Assembly: GCF_030816015.1 (NCBI RefSeq)
Contig: NZ_JAUSXN010000001.1
Coordinates: 1 to 64,000, forward strand
Reading direction: 5' to 3'
Origin: Pedobacter sp. W3I1
GTDB taxonomy: Bacteria; Bacteroidota; Bacteroidia; Sphingobacteriales; Sphingobacteriaceae
DNA: 64,000 bases
Part shown: positions 27,129 through 36,160 of the stretch, piece after piece
How positions within the stretch are numbered: the stretch's first letter is position 1
Layout: each line of letters starts with the position of its first letter
Notes under the pieces: model-generated
What the model saw: only the letters and a program-made list of their open reading frames with translations
Database searches by the model: none
What the model was told of the DNA's origin: nothing
Made by a program: the position numbers and the translations under genes

Positions 27129-29441
27129 ATGAAAAAATTACAGCTAATTGGTCTAGTCATTCTATATAGTCTATTAAGCAGTACTGCCTTTGCCTCCGTA
27201 CTAAAAGATATAAAAGGTAAGGTTATTGATGCCAGTACTAAACAAACGTTGCCAGGCGCAACCATTTTCATTCCTGATTTAAAAGTTACAGCAGTAACCA
27301 ATAATGATGGAGAATTTACGATTAACAACCTTCCATCAAAAGGAAGTTACCTCGTTGAGGTACATTACGTTGGCTATAAAACAGCTACGCAGGTGGTAAA
27401 CTTTGCCAGTGCAACCGGATTAGAATTTTCTCTGCAACCTACAGCAATAGAGACCAAAGAAATTGTAATCACCGGAAGTTTGATCAGCAGCACAAGCAAA
27501 AGAAATAGTGCTTCATCCGCAGTTATCGGCAAAGATCAGCTTTTACAGCCCTCTACCAATTTAATCGATGCGTTGACTAAAATACCAGGGGTATCTCAAA
27601 TCACCACCGGTCCTTCTATTTCCAAACCTGTAATCAGAGGCTTGGGTTACAACAGAATTGTAACTTTAGATGATGGGATAAAACAACAAGGCCAGCAATG
27701 GGGCGATGAACACGGTATTGAAATCGATCAGTTTAAATCAGATCGTGTAGAAATATTACGTGGCGCAGCATCGTTAATGTATGGTTCTGATGCGCTTGGT
27801 GGTGTAATTAACTTATTAGAGCCAAGTACTGCTCCGGAAGGACAAATTAAAGGTGAATTTATCACCAACTATTCTACAAATAATGGCCTTACTGCTAATT
27901 CGTTAATGTTAAATGGAAACGAAAACGGATTTGTTTGGAGAGCCCGTGGAACCTATAAAAATGCTTACTCCTTTAAAACACCAACCGGTTATTTTCCTAA
28001 TTCGGGCTTTAACGAAACCGATTTAAGCGGTATGGTGGGTCTAAACAAAAGCTGGGGTTACACACATTTAAACGTTTCAAATTTTCATAATAACATTGGT
28101 TTTTACGAGCCAACTTTAGATGACAATGGAAATTTTGTAAAAGAAGACGGTAGCGCTTTTACCAACGACGATTATAAAAACCGTACTTTAGCATATCCTC
28201 GTCAGGATATCAGACATTTCAAAATTGCATTAAACAACAATTTCATTATTGGTAACGGCAATTTGAAGGCTGATTTTGGTTACCAACAAAACCAGCGCAG
28301 GGAGTTAGACGGACCAGATCCTGCCTTATTCTTCGATCTTAAAACCTACAATGCAGACCTGAAATACTATATCCACGAAACAAATGGATGGCAACCCGTT
28401 TTAGGTGTAAGTGTAGATGATGCACACAGTCAAAACAAAGGAACAGAATTTTTAATTCCAGCCTATGATACCTTTGGATTAGGCGTTTTTGCCTTTGCGA
28501 AGAAAAACTGGGAGAACAGTACCTTTAGCATCGGCGCACGTTACGATTTTAGAAAAAACAACGGAAAACAATTGTTTGATGATGGCGAAGAGCTTTTTGC
28601 ACCTTTCAAAAATAAATTTTCAAATGTAAGTGGTGCACTGGGTTTTACGCACCAATTTAACGAAGAGTGGAACTTTAAAGCCAACGCAGGTTCAGCTTTC
28701 CGTGCACCAAATCCAGCAGAGCTAGGCTCAAATGGCGTACACGAAGGTACATTTAGATATGAAATCGGTAATTCTGGTTTGAGTCCTGAGCGCAGTTACC
28801 AGGTAGATGCAGCCTTAGAATATGAAGGAAAAATTGTGAGTGCAAGTGCCAGCATTTACAACAACTACATCCATAATTATATTTATGCATCAAACAATGG
28901 CGAACAAAGAGAGGCTGATGGTACGCTTTTCGACGTTTACCGTTACGGACAAGTGAATGCGAATCTTTATGGTGCAGAAGCAAGCTTAACGATCCATCCG
29001 GTTCCATTTATCCACTTCGAAAATACCTTTGGATACGTTCATGCACAGAACAATACATTAAACAGGCCGCTTTCATTTATTCCTGCCGGTACGTTAAGAA
29101 ATGAGTTACGTTTTGAGCCGAAACTTAAAGGAACAAACGATGCTTATCTATCTGTTGGTATTAACTCGGCTTTTAAACAAACCCGCGTAGATGATGTTTT
29201 TGAAACACCAACCAGTGGTTATACCTTGTTAAATGCAGGAATCGGTGCTACATTTAATTTAGGCAAACAGCCGGTCAAACTATCTGTTTCGGCTAACAAC
29301 CTGTTAGATCAGAAATATTATGATGCGTTGAGTAGATTTAAACCAGGCCGTTTTGATCAGGAAAATCCTAATTTGGGCGTTTACAATACAGGCAGAAACA
29401 TCACTTTCGGATTGTATGTTCCTTTTACGCTCGTAAAATAA
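27129..29441 (+). CDS. TonB-dependent receptor, possible metal importer
   Basis: A 770-residue outer-membrane receptor. Signal peptide MKKLQLIGLVILYSLLSSTAFAS, then a carboxypeptidase-regulatory-like domain (DIKGKVIDASTKQTLPGATI), a plug with DALTKIPGVSQI and KPVIRGLGYNRIVTLDDGI, and the barrel ending KLSVSANNLLDQKYYDALS and a final aromatic-rich strand. The plug segment QQWGDEHGIEIDQF resembles that of ZnuD-type zinc receptors. With the His/Cys-rich protein upstream, import of zinc, copper or a related metal is plausible but not proven. A longer frame starts at 27090; the ATG at 27129 gives the signal peptide. Confidence 0.9.
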   Translation: MKKLQLIGLVILYSLLSSTAFASVLKDIKGKVIDASTKQTLPGATIFIPDLKVTAVTNNDGEFTINNLPSKGSYLVEVHYVGYKTATQVVNFASATGLEFSLQPTAIETKEIVITGSLISSTSKRNSASSAVIGKDQLLQPSTNLIDALTKIPGVSQITTGPSISKPVIRGLGYNRIVTLDDGIKQQGQQWGDEHGIEIDQFKSDRVEILRGAASLMYGSDALGGVINLLEPSTAPEGQIKGEFITNYSTNNGLTANSLMLNGNENGFVWRARGTYKNAYSFKTPTGYFPNSGFNETDLSGMVGLNKSWGYTHLNVSNFHNNIGFYEPTLDDNGNFVKEDGSAFTNDDYKNRTLAYPRQDIRHFKIALNNNFIIGNGNLKADFGYQQNQRRELDGPDPALFFDLKTYNADLKYYIHETNGWQPVLGVSVDDAHSQNKGTEFLIPAYDTFGLGVFAFAKKNWENSTFSIGARYDFRKNNGKQLFDDGEELFAPFKNKFSNVSGALGFTHQFNEEWNFKANAGSAFRAPNPAELGSNGVHEGTFRYEIGNSGLSPERSYQVDAALEYEGKIVSASASIYNNYIHNYIYASNNGEQREADGTLFDVYRYGQVNANLYGAEASLTIHPVPFIHFENTFGYVHAQNNTLNRPLSFIPAGTLRNELRFEPKLKGTNDAYLSVGINSAFKQTRVDDVFETPTSGYTLLNAGIGATFNLGKQPVKLSVSANNLLDQKYYDALSRFKPGRFDQENPNLGVYNTGRNITFGLYVPFTLVK

Positions 29442-29466
29442 ACCCACAAATACCATTTACAGACAG

Positions 29467-29505
29467 AAAGCGGGGTTGATCAATAAGATCACTCCGCTTT
29501 TTGTT
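29467..29505 (+). terminator. Terminator after the TonB receptor gene
   Basis: AAAGCGGGGT (29467-29476) pairs with ACTCCGCTTT (29491-29500, one G-U), followed by TTG TTT. Loop carries GATC pairs. Confidence 0.8.
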
Positions 29506-29587
29506 TAAGTACACCTTGGTTCTATAAATCCTCGTGATGAAACCTGTGCACTAGATACAATGATTGGCGATGATAAACCTCAAGAGG

Positions 29588-29684
29588 TCGTCATTTCGAG
29601 CGAAGTGTAAACGCAGCCGAGAAATCTGCCTAAATAGATCTCTCTCCCGAACGTTCGGGACTACGCTTCAGTCGAGATGACGTC
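29588..29684. repeat. Palindromic intergenic repeat, GTCATTTCGAG family
   Basis: GTCATTTCGAGCG at the left is matched by CAGTCGAGATGACG at the right, with a CCCGAACGTTCGGGA palindrome inside. The same family recurs at 57720-57801. Confidence 0.75.
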
Positions 29685-29711
29685 CTATTTATTTGAGGTT
29701 GTTACCCCAAA

Positions 29712-30791
29712 TCACTTCTTAACCACTGTCCTTTTAGCCCGAACATATTGATTTGGCCATTCCGTATCATCGCCCAGTACCTGCGCCGCATGCGTAGGGA
29801 AATAAGCATCACGTAGCGATTCGCGGGCAATAAAAATCAAATCTGCTTTGCCTTGTTCTAAAATTTCTTCTGCTTGCTTTGCCTCCACAATCACGCCTAC
29901 CGCTCCCGTGTAAATACCAATTTCATTTCTAATTTTATCAGCAAAAGGCACTTGATAATTGGGACCTGCTGGAATAAACGCATCAGGTACATTCCCTCCA
30001 GATGAGGTATCTATTAAATCCACACCGCGATCTTTTAGCACCGCTGCTAACTGTAGCGAATCATTTTCATTCCAACCGCCTTCAGTCCAATCAGTAGCTG
30101 AAATACGCACAAATAAGGGTAAATTTTCTGGCCATACCGATTGCACCGCTTCAACCACATCAATCACCAAACGAATCCGGTTTTCGAAACTTCCGCCATA
30201 AACATCAGTCCGTTTATTACTCAGCGGACTCAAAAACTCGTGCAATAAATAACCATGCGCAGCATGTATTTCTACCACTTTATAACCCACAGCTATGGCA
30301 CGTTTAGCTGCTGCCCGGAAGGCAAAAACAATATCCTGAATTTCTGAAATCGTTAATTCATGCGGCTCCACCTGCCCTGGTTTAAAAGGAATGGCCGATG
30401 GACCAACAGGTTTCCAGCTATTTTCGCCAGCGGCAATTTGTTCACCACCTTTCCAGGGCACCTCGCAGCTGGCTTTTCTACCGGCATGCGCCAATTGGAT
30501 GCCCGCAATAGCACCATTATTATGAATAAAAGAAACAATCTGTTTCAGTTTATCAATATGTTCATCTTTCCAGATGCCCAAATCGGCATAGGTAATTCTC
30601 CCGTCAGCAGTTACCGCAGAAGCTTCCTGGATAATCAATCCTGCTCCACCGACTGCACGACTACCTAAGTGCACCAAATGCCAATCGTTGGCAAAGCCAT
30701 CAATGGCAGAATATTGGCACATTGGCGAAATAACAATTCTATTTTTTAAGGTTACATCCTTTATGGTAAAAGGAGAAAATAATTTAGACAT
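29712..30791 (-). CDS. Old-yellow-enzyme family NADH:flavin oxidoreductase, YqjM-like
   Basis: A 359-residue FMN-dependent ene-reductase. Start MSKLFSPFTIKDVTLKNRIVISPMCQYSA is typical of the YqjM subgroup, whose Cys lies near the flavin (PMCQYS). HAAHGYLLHEFLSPLSNKRTD carries the substrate-binding His pair (HxxH), and the end GAVGVIVEAKQAEEIL and GKADLIFIARE bind FMN phosphate. A longer frame begins at 30815. It probably reduces alpha,beta-unsaturated carbonyls; physiological substrate unknown. Confidence 0.93.
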   Translation of the reverse strand: MSKLFSPFTIKDVTLKNRIVISPMCQYSAIDGFANDWHLVHLGSRAVGGAGLIIQEASAVTADGRITYADLGIWKDEHIDKLKQIVSFIHNNGAIAGIQLAHAGRKASCEVPWKGGEQIAAGENSWKPVGPSAIPFKPGQVEPHELTISEIQDIVFAFRAAAKRAIAVGYKVVEIHAAHGYLLHEFLSPLSNKRTDVYGGSFENRIRLVIDVVEAVQSVWPENLPLFVRISATDWTEGGWNENDSLQLAAVLKDRGVDLIDTSSGGNVPDAFIPAGPNYQVPFADKIRNEIGIYTGAVGVIVEAKQAEEILEQGKADLIFIARESLRDAYFPTHAAQVLGDDTEWPNQYVRAKRTVVKK

Positions 30792-30987
30792 ATCGTGTGA
30801 TTTGCTTTTCCACAAACATACAATCTCCAGCTAAGGATGTTTTAATGCAACAATTATTAGACTGATATTTTACCTTCCCGTGGCGGAGTGCGCGGAACTA
30901 TGGGCCTGAAAACGCCAACCGCTATTCGCTTACCGTTAAACTTTTTTCAAAATAATTTGGAGATCATCAAACAACATCATACATTAG

Positions 30988-31007
30988 TGTATTATTTAAC
31001 TAATACA
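30988..31007 (+). promoter_or_regulatory. Probable GntR/YtrA operator for the ABC exporter operon
   Basis: TGTATTA (30988-30994), 6-nt spacer, TAATACA (31001-31007): a perfect inverted repeat that extends with one mismatch to AGTGTATTA/TAATACAGT. It ends 6 nt before the ATG of the first gene at 31014 and matches the kind of palindrome bound by YtrA-type GntR repressors; such a repressor is encoded third in the operon (32681). Confidence 0.6.
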
Positions 31008-31013
31008 GTAGAT

Positions 31014-31841
31014 ATGATCAATATTAACAATCTTAATTTTGGCTACAGCAAGCATAAGCCATTATTTAAAAATATGAGCATGCGCTTAAGCAACGGCCAT
31101 ATTTATGGTTTGCTTGGAAAAAACGGAGCTGGTAAATCGAGCTTATTAAAAAACCTGGCTGGTTTGGTGTATGCGCAAAGTGGCACCTTGGAGGTAATGG
31201 GTTATGATCCTGCGAAAAGACAGCCTGCACTTTTAGAGCAGATCTGTTTTATTCCAGAAGAATTTTATTTACCATCGGTAAAAATTAATACCTATATAAA
31301 AGCGAATGCCCCTTTCTATAAAAACTTCGACTACAACTATTTCAATGATCTGATTAAAGAATTTGATATTCCGGTTGAACAGAAACTCATCAATATGAGT
31401 TATGGGCAGAAGAAAAAAGTGATTATCGCCTTTGGATTGGCTACACAGGCTAAACTGGTCATTATGGATGAGCCTACAAACGGTTTAGATATTCCATCAA
31501 AAGCGCAGTTTAGAAAAATTATGGCTTCTGCGATGACAGATGAACGTTGCATCATCATTTCTACCCACCAGGTTAGGGATTTAGACAACCTGATAGACAC
31601 CGTAATTATGCTTGATGAAAATGATGTTGCACTTAAGGCTTCGGTAGAAGAAATTACTGCAAAATTAACTTTCAAAAAAGTAAAGGAAATCGATGATAGC
31701 ATTATCTATGCCGAGCCTTCACTTTCGGGCTATAATGTGGTAATGCCCAACTACCACCAGGAAGAAAGCAAATTAGATATGGAACTTCTTTTCAATGCTA
31801 TACTCGCCGAAAAAATCAAATTTAAACCTTTATTCAGTTAA
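31014..31841 (+). CDS. ABC transporter ATP-binding protein (YtrB/BcrA-like)
   Basis: A 275-residue ATPase. Walker A is GKNGAGKS (residues 35-42), the signature is MSYGQKKKV, Walker B is KLVIMDEPTNGLD and the H-loop is IISTHQVRDLD. It pairs with the membrane protein 3 nt downstream. The ATG at 31014 gives the expected N-terminus MININNLNFGYS; a longer frame from 30888 is rejected because it would translate the operator. Substrate unknown; this family includes antibiotic and lipid-stress exporters. Confidence 0.92.
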   Translation: MININNLNFGYSKHKPLFKNMSMRLSNGHIYGLLGKNGAGKSSLLKNLAGLVYAQSGTLEVMGYDPAKRQPALLEQICFIPEEFYLPSVKINTYIKANAPFYKNFDYNYFNDLIKEFDIPVEQKLINMSYGQKKKVIIAFGLATQAKLVIMDEPTNGLDIPSKAQFRKIMASAMTDERCIIISTHQVRDLDNLIDTVIMLDENDVALKASVEEITAKLTFKKVKEIDDSIIYAEPSLSGYNVVMPNYHQEESKLDMELLFNAILAEKIKFKPLFS

Positions 31842-31844
31842 GCG

Positions 31845-32663
31845 ATGAACAACACATTTAACATTAACAGATTTGGCTTATTGCTTAAAAGACAATGGCT
31901 TGACTTTGGAAAAATTTACCTGATCAGCCTTGTTGTGCTGTTGGGAATAGTGCTAGGTTTTTATAGTTATAATATTCCATCGCCACTAAAAGACAACAAT
32001 TTTGATTACGATGGCAATCTCGATATGCGGTTTCGCTACCCTCTATTCCTCATTTTAGGATTCATTTTCATCAGCATTGTAGCGAGTAGTTATTTTAATA
32101 TCCTCGGACAAAAATCGAGGGCGATTTTAGAGTTGATGACTCCCGCTTCAGTATTCGAAAAATTTCTGGCAGGTGTAGTTTACACCGCAATAATAAGTTT
32201 GTTTAGCTATCTGTTGATCTTTTATTTAACAGATTTGGCCTTTGTAAAATACTTGAACAGTCACCTTGACGCCTTTAAAGGCCTCTTGCCAAAAAATGGA
32301 GCTGTTAGGGAAGTTGAAACCATTACTTATCAGGTATTTAATGATGAGGGATATAGAGAATATTGCGGTTACTTCTTCGCTTTTCCCTTCCTTATTACCA
32401 GCGTGTTCCTTTTAGGATCTGTTTACTTTAACCGCTTCCACTACATCAAAACCGCACTTTCTGTAATGGTCTTCGCAAGCTTAATATCATATCTGATTGT
32501 TAAGATTTCGGTGTGGTTAATGGAAAACAAAGTTGCAATCCACCATAATTTCAGAAAAGACGATAAAGACTGGGTACTGCTCTCAATTCTGTTGATCACA
32601 AGTATCCTTACTTTGATTATTTGGACAATTACCTACGTTCGACTTAAAGAAAAAGAAGTTTAA
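31845..32663 (+). CDS. ABC transporter membrane protein
   Basis: A 272-residue integral membrane protein with about six hydrophobic segments (for example LISLVVLLGIVLGFYSYNI and SLISYLIVKISVWL). It has no substrate-specific motif. Position between the ATPase and the GntR gene, with spacers of 3 and 17 nt, marks it as the permease of the exporter. Confidence 0.85.
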   Translation: MNNTFNINRFGLLLKRQWLDFGKIYLISLVVLLGIVLGFYSYNIPSPLKDNNFDYDGNLDMRFRYPLFLILGFIFISIVASSYFNILGQKSRAILELMTPASVFEKFLAGVVYTAIISLFSYLLIFYLTDLAFVKYLNSHLDAFKGLLPKNGAVREVETITYQVFNDEGYREYCGYFFAFPFLITSVFLLGSVYFNRFHYIKTALSVMVFASLISYLIVKISVWLMENKVAIHHNFRKDDKDWVLLSILLITSILTLIIWTITYVRLKEKEV

Positions 32664-32680
32664 TTTTAAAAGGTATAGAT

Positions 32681-33055
32681 ATGGAATTTAGAGACAATAA
32701 GGCGATATACCTTCAAATTGCAGAATATGTTTGCGAACACATTTTGTTAGGGAAATGGAAAGCCGAAGAAAAAGTTCCCTCCGTGCGGGAATTGGCCGTT
32801 GAACTGGAGGTGAATCCAAACACGGTAATGCGAACATACGAACTGTTACAGAACAAAAATATCATCAACAATAAAAGAGGTATCGGATTTTTTGTCAGTG
32901 ATGATGCCATCGGCCATGTAAAAAGCTATAGAAAAGTTTTATTTATGGATGATGAGCTTCCGGTAGTATTTAGGAATATTTATTTATTAAATATTGGCTT
33001 TGATGAATTAAAGAGCAAATATGAAACATTTGTAAAAGAAAATTTTAACGCTTAA
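32681..33055 (+). CDS. GntR family regulator, YtrA subfamily
   Basis: A 124-residue winged-helix protein. The first 75 residues hold AIYLQIAEYVCEHILLGKWKAEEKVPSVRELAVELEVNPNTVMRTYELLQNK, the GntR helix-turn-helix; the short C-terminal region of about 50 residues places it in the YtrA subfamily, whose members repress ABC exporters encoded beside them. It probably represses its own operon through the palindrome at 30988-31007. Confidence 0.93.
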   Translation: MEFRDNKAIYLQIAEYVCEHILLGKWKAEEKVPSVRELAVELEVNPNTVMRTYELLQNKNIINNKRGIGFFVSDDAIGHVKSYRKVLFMDDELPVVFRNIYLLNIGFDELKSKYETFVKENFNA

Positions 33056-33059
33056 GGAT

Positions 33060-33905
33060 ATGAAAACAAGTAATAAATTATTAATCAGCCTCGCGGCACT
33101 CCTACTCATCATACCGATTATAGTTGTTGCCATAAATGTAAAGCTGAATTACAAAGAAAGAGGAATTGAAGACTCATATTTGGGGACTCAAGAAATCAAT
33201 AACGAAACGTTTGATCAAAAATCGAAAGGCAGGGTAACTATTCCTGTACAAACACCTTTTAAGGCTATTCAGTTTAAAGACGCAAAAGGTTTTAATGTTC
33301 AACTTTTTATAAAAGAAGACAATAGATATGGACTTAAGGTTCCCGAAAAGTTTAAAAACGATTTAAAATTTGAAGTAGACGCCAATGGAGTACTTCAAGT
33401 TACAATTAAGAATTTTAATGATGATAACGGAATTGAAAAAGTTGTGCTTGTGATCTATTGCCCTAAGATCAATAAGGTTTCGGTTGCAAAATCAGGTATT
33501 TTTGAATTTAGTGCCTATGCTGATTCTTTAACACTTGATGTTGATCATAGTGAAAGTTTATTTTTATCAGGTAACATTACCTACAACGATTCCAGAGGAA
33601 AAGTTATAAACGTAATCAACCCAACCAAAATCGGGAAACTTTACCTAAACCTAAACAGCACAACGTTTAATGGTTATACAAATGCATTTAAGGACTTGTA
33701 CGTTACAGCAAATAAATCAGCGATCGAAATTGGAAATGAAGATGATAACAAAGAATTCCCCTTCGATAATCTGAATATCAAAACAACAGATACATCGAGT
33801 GTAAAATTACAAAACGTTAAAGTGAAAACCTTCACAGGCGATTTTTCTGATGCCACGACCCTGCAGATTCCAACACCACTGCTTAAGCAGCTCTTTAAGA
33901 AATAA
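33060..33905 (+). CDS. Membrane-anchored beta-helix-like protein, DUF2807-like
   Basis: A 281-residue protein with an N-terminal helix (LLISLAALLLIIPIIVVAINV) and a mainly beta mature part. Repeating short strands such as VTIPVQTPFKAIQF, KINKVSVAKSGIFEF and DNLNIKTTDTSSVKLQNVK resemble the putative adhesin DUF2807/GIN domain. It begins 4 nt after the GntR gene and is the last gene of the exporter operon. Role unknown; envelope sensing or stabilisation is possible. Confidence 0.7.
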   Translation: MKTSNKLLISLAALLLIIPIIVVAINVKLNYKERGIEDSYLGTQEINNETFDQKSKGRVTIPVQTPFKAIQFKDAKGFNVQLFIKEDNRYGLKVPEKFKNDLKFEVDANGVLQVTIKNFNDDNGIEKVVLVIYCPKINKVSVAKSGIFEFSAYADSLTLDVDHSESLFLSGNITYNDSRGKVINVINPTKIGKLYLNLNSTTFNGYTNAFKDLYVTANKSAIEIGNEDDNKEFPFDNLNIKTTDTSSVKLQNVKVKTFTGDFSDATTLQIPTPLLKQLFKK

Positions 33906-33940
33906 TTTATGAAGGCTGTATCATAATGTTAATTCAGATC

Positions 33941-34012
33941 TGTCACGTTGAGCCTGTCGAAACGCTTTATCACAAGCAATAAACAGGTCCTTCGGCAAGC
34001 TCAGGATGACAA
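33941..34012. repeat. Palindromic repeat, GAGCCTGTCGAA family
   Basis: GTCACGTTGAGCCTGTCGAA on the left and TTCGGCAAGCTCAGGATGAC on the right form an imperfect palindrome. Fragments of the family recur near 44183-44206 and 49318-49392. Confidence 0.65.
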
Positions 34013-34106
34013 CTCTGTATTTATGATACAGCCAATTTTTATGCTTTGAGCTATTTACATCCCCCTTTTATCAGGCTTTGCAAAAAGGGCATGATTTTTA
34101 AGCTAA

Positions 34107-34146
34107 CTAATTGGCAAAAGTTTAACTTGGGCCAATTAGCTTTTTA
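34107..34146 (+). terminator. Terminator-like hairpin just before the hydrolase gene
   Basis: CTAATTGGC (34107-34115) pairs perfectly with GCCAATTAG (34131-34139), followed by CTTTTT. It ends 22 nt before the next start codon, so it either stops read-through from upstream or acts as an attenuator. Confidence 0.5.
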
Positions 34147-34167
34147 GTTTTACATCATTACCCCATT

Positions 34168-35154
34168 ATGAAGAGATTTTTTCTTTTATTTGCCCTCAGC
34201 CTGTGCGTTTTTAATCATGTACAAGCACAAAAAACAGACACCTTATCCATCACGCTTGATAACGTTAAATACCCATATCCGGTTAAATATTTCCCTATCA
34301 ATACCGAAGGGCAAGATCTTAAAATGGCTTATATGGATGTTGCGCCAACCGCAGCTGCCAATGGAAAAACAGCAATTCTTTTCCATGGAAAAAATTTTGG
34401 AGGTTATTACTGGGGCAACGTAATTAAAGCCTTAACCAATATTGGCTATCGGGTTATTGTACCCGATCAGATTGGTTTTGGTAAATCATCTAAAGCATTT
34501 ATCCACTATAGCTTCCATCAAATGGCTACCTGGAATAAAAGACTTTTAGATACACTAGGCGTTCAAAAAACCGTAGTTTTAGGCCATAGTATGGGCGGTA
34601 TGCTGGCTACACGTTTTGCATTGATGTACCCGGAAAAAACCGAAAAACTCTTGCTCGAAAATCCAATCGGACTGGAAGATTATAAAACTTTCATTCCTTA
34701 TATCACCACGGCGCAACAGTACCAGACCGAACTTAAAACCACAGCAGAAAGTGTACGAAAGTATTACCAGGGCTCTTACTTTACTTATTGGAAACCCGAA
34801 TACGAATACCTGGTGAGTATTGCAGGAGGGGTAACTAATAGTTCTGATTACCCGCGATGGGCTAAAGTAGCCGCACTAACTTATACCATGATCTATGAAC
34901 AACCTGTGGTATACGAATTTCAGAATTTAAAGGTACCCACTGTTTTATTTATCGGTAAAGAAGATAAAACTATTGTTGGCAAAGGATTGCTTACGCCCGA
35001 TCAGCAGGCTTTACACGGGCAATATAAACTTTTAGGGAAACAGACCGCAGCCAAAATTATTGGCGCTAAAATTATCGAATTTGATGCCTGTGGGCATATT
35101 CCGCATATTGAAATTCCGACGGAGTTTTTGGTGGCATTAACTGGTAGTTTGTGA
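34168..35154 (+). CDS. Exported alpha/beta-fold hydrolase
   Basis: A 328-residue hydrolase with signal peptide MKRFFLLFALSLCVFNHVQA. The nucleophile elbow is GHSMGG, oxyanion region LFHGKNFGGYYW; the acid is probably in FIGKEDKTI and the catalytic His in CGHIPHIE. Secreted to the periplasm or surface. Several similar enzymes exist in Bacteroidota; the substrate cannot be read from sequence. Monocistronic, after a terminator-like hairpin. Confidence 0.9.
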   Translation: MKRFFLLFALSLCVFNHVQAQKTDTLSITLDNVKYPYPVKYFPINTEGQDLKMAYMDVAPTAAANGKTAILFHGKNFGGYYWGNVIKALTNIGYRVIVPDQIGFGKSSKAFIHYSFHQMATWNKRLLDTLGVQKTVVLGHSMGGMLATRFALMYPEKTEKLLLENPIGLEDYKTFIPYITTAQQYQTELKTTAESVRKYYQGSYFTYWKPEYEYLVSIAGGVTNSSDYPRWAKVAALTYTMIYEQPVVYEFQNLKVPTVLFIGKEDKTIVGKGLLTPDQQALHGQYKLLGKQTAAKIIGAKIIEFDACGHIPHIEIPTEFLVALTGSL

Positions 35155-35170
35155 TATAAATATTTTGAGT

Positions 35171-35243
35171 GACGTCATTCCCAACTTGATTGGGAATCGT
35201 AATGCAATAAGCTTTAAGATTCCCGCATACGCGAGAATGACGA
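35171..35243. repeat. Palindromic repeat, GTCATTCCCAA family
   Basis: GACGTCATTCCCAACTTGATT / ...GCGAGAATGACGAC pair around a GGGAATCGTAATGCAATAAGC core. Related copies at about 43963-44005 and 44226-44277. Confidence 0.65.
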
Positions 35244-35254
35244 CAACACTAAAT

Positions 35255-36145
35255 CTAATTAACCTCTTTCCCTATAACTTTATTAATGCCCTGCATTTCG
35301 AAATCAATGTTCTGTCCCATTGATTTCATTTTACCATAAAGTTCTATGCGGAGGTGGCTATTTAATACAATTCCGGTTTTCATATCAACTGAAGTCTCTC
35401 CGGAGTTGGTCCCTTGTAGATCAGTTTCCATTTTGTTGCCCATCACTTCAAAATTCCCTTTCGATACGAGGGTACCCTTTACGCCCAATATGGCAATGCC
35501 ATCTTTCACTTCTTTCAATGTGTATTGTGTAATCGTTTCAATGGGCATACTCATCTGCATTTTGGTATCAACCGTCCAGCTGTCGCCTATTTTAACGGCT
35601 TTATCAGGGTAAATTTTAAATGACGATTCCATGGTCTGTTTCACCACCTCGTTGCTAAATTGTTTACTTAAAGCATTTTTAATCTGTTTAACCTCACTGA
35701 TATCCTTAGTCATCCTTGCCGCCATATTATCGAGCATTTTATCTATACCTGCCACTGTTTTAATCCCTCCGTTTGGGGTTACAGTCATATAAAAAGAAGC
35801 ACCCTTTAAACCACTAAAGGGATTCTTTTTGGTGCTATCCTGATCGTCTGAATTAAGCGTCATAGTGTTCCCCATCGCAACCGATTTCATAAAAATTCTG
35901 TTGTAAGTCACTTTCACATCCTTTTCGCCGCTATGACCTTCTGTAATATCAAAAGTATAATCTGTTCCAATGCTTTGCGTTAAATGTACATCGCGACCAG
36001 CAATTTTCTGGTTAATAATCTGTTCGGAAGTGAGCGAGAAGTCGTACTTATAGCCCGTTGGATAATTTTGTCTTAGCACATAGGTTTTCTGCGCAAAGGC
36101 ATTGATGACTATCAAACTACAGATGATTGTTGCAAGTATTTTCAT
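35255..36145 (-). CDS. DUF6263 family exported protein
   Basis: A 296-residue protein with signal peptide MKILATIICSLIVINAFAQ and a beta-rich mature part matching DUF6263: NYPTGYKYDFSLTSEQIINQKI near the start, FYMTVTPNGGIKTVAGIDKM in the middle, and KIGDSWTVDTKM. Function unknown. Ends beside a palindromic repeat; the M90 gene lies upstream on the same strand with a 15-nt gap, so they may be cotranscribed. Confidence 0.78.
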   Translation of the reverse strand: MKILATIICSLIVINAFAQKTYVLRQNYPTGYKYDFSLTSEQIINQKIAGRDVHLTQSIGTDYTFDITEGHSGEKDVKVTYNRIFMKSVAMGNTMTLNSDDQDSTKKNPFSGLKGASFYMTVTPNGGIKTVAGIDKMLDNMAARMTKDISEVKQIKNALSKQFSNEVVKQTMESSFKIYPDKAVKIGDSWTVDTKMQMSMPIETITQYTLKEVKDGIAILGVKGTLVSKGNFEVMGNKMETDLQGTNSGETSVDMKTGIVLNSHLRIELYGKMKSMGQNIDFEMQGINKVIGKEVN

Positions 36146-36160
36146 TTGATAATTTATTAT

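Noticed and set aside
28753..29007. 84-codon frame rich in His and Cys opposite the TonB receptor
   Set aside because: Looks metal-binding but is the complement of the barrel coding region; no promoter seen.
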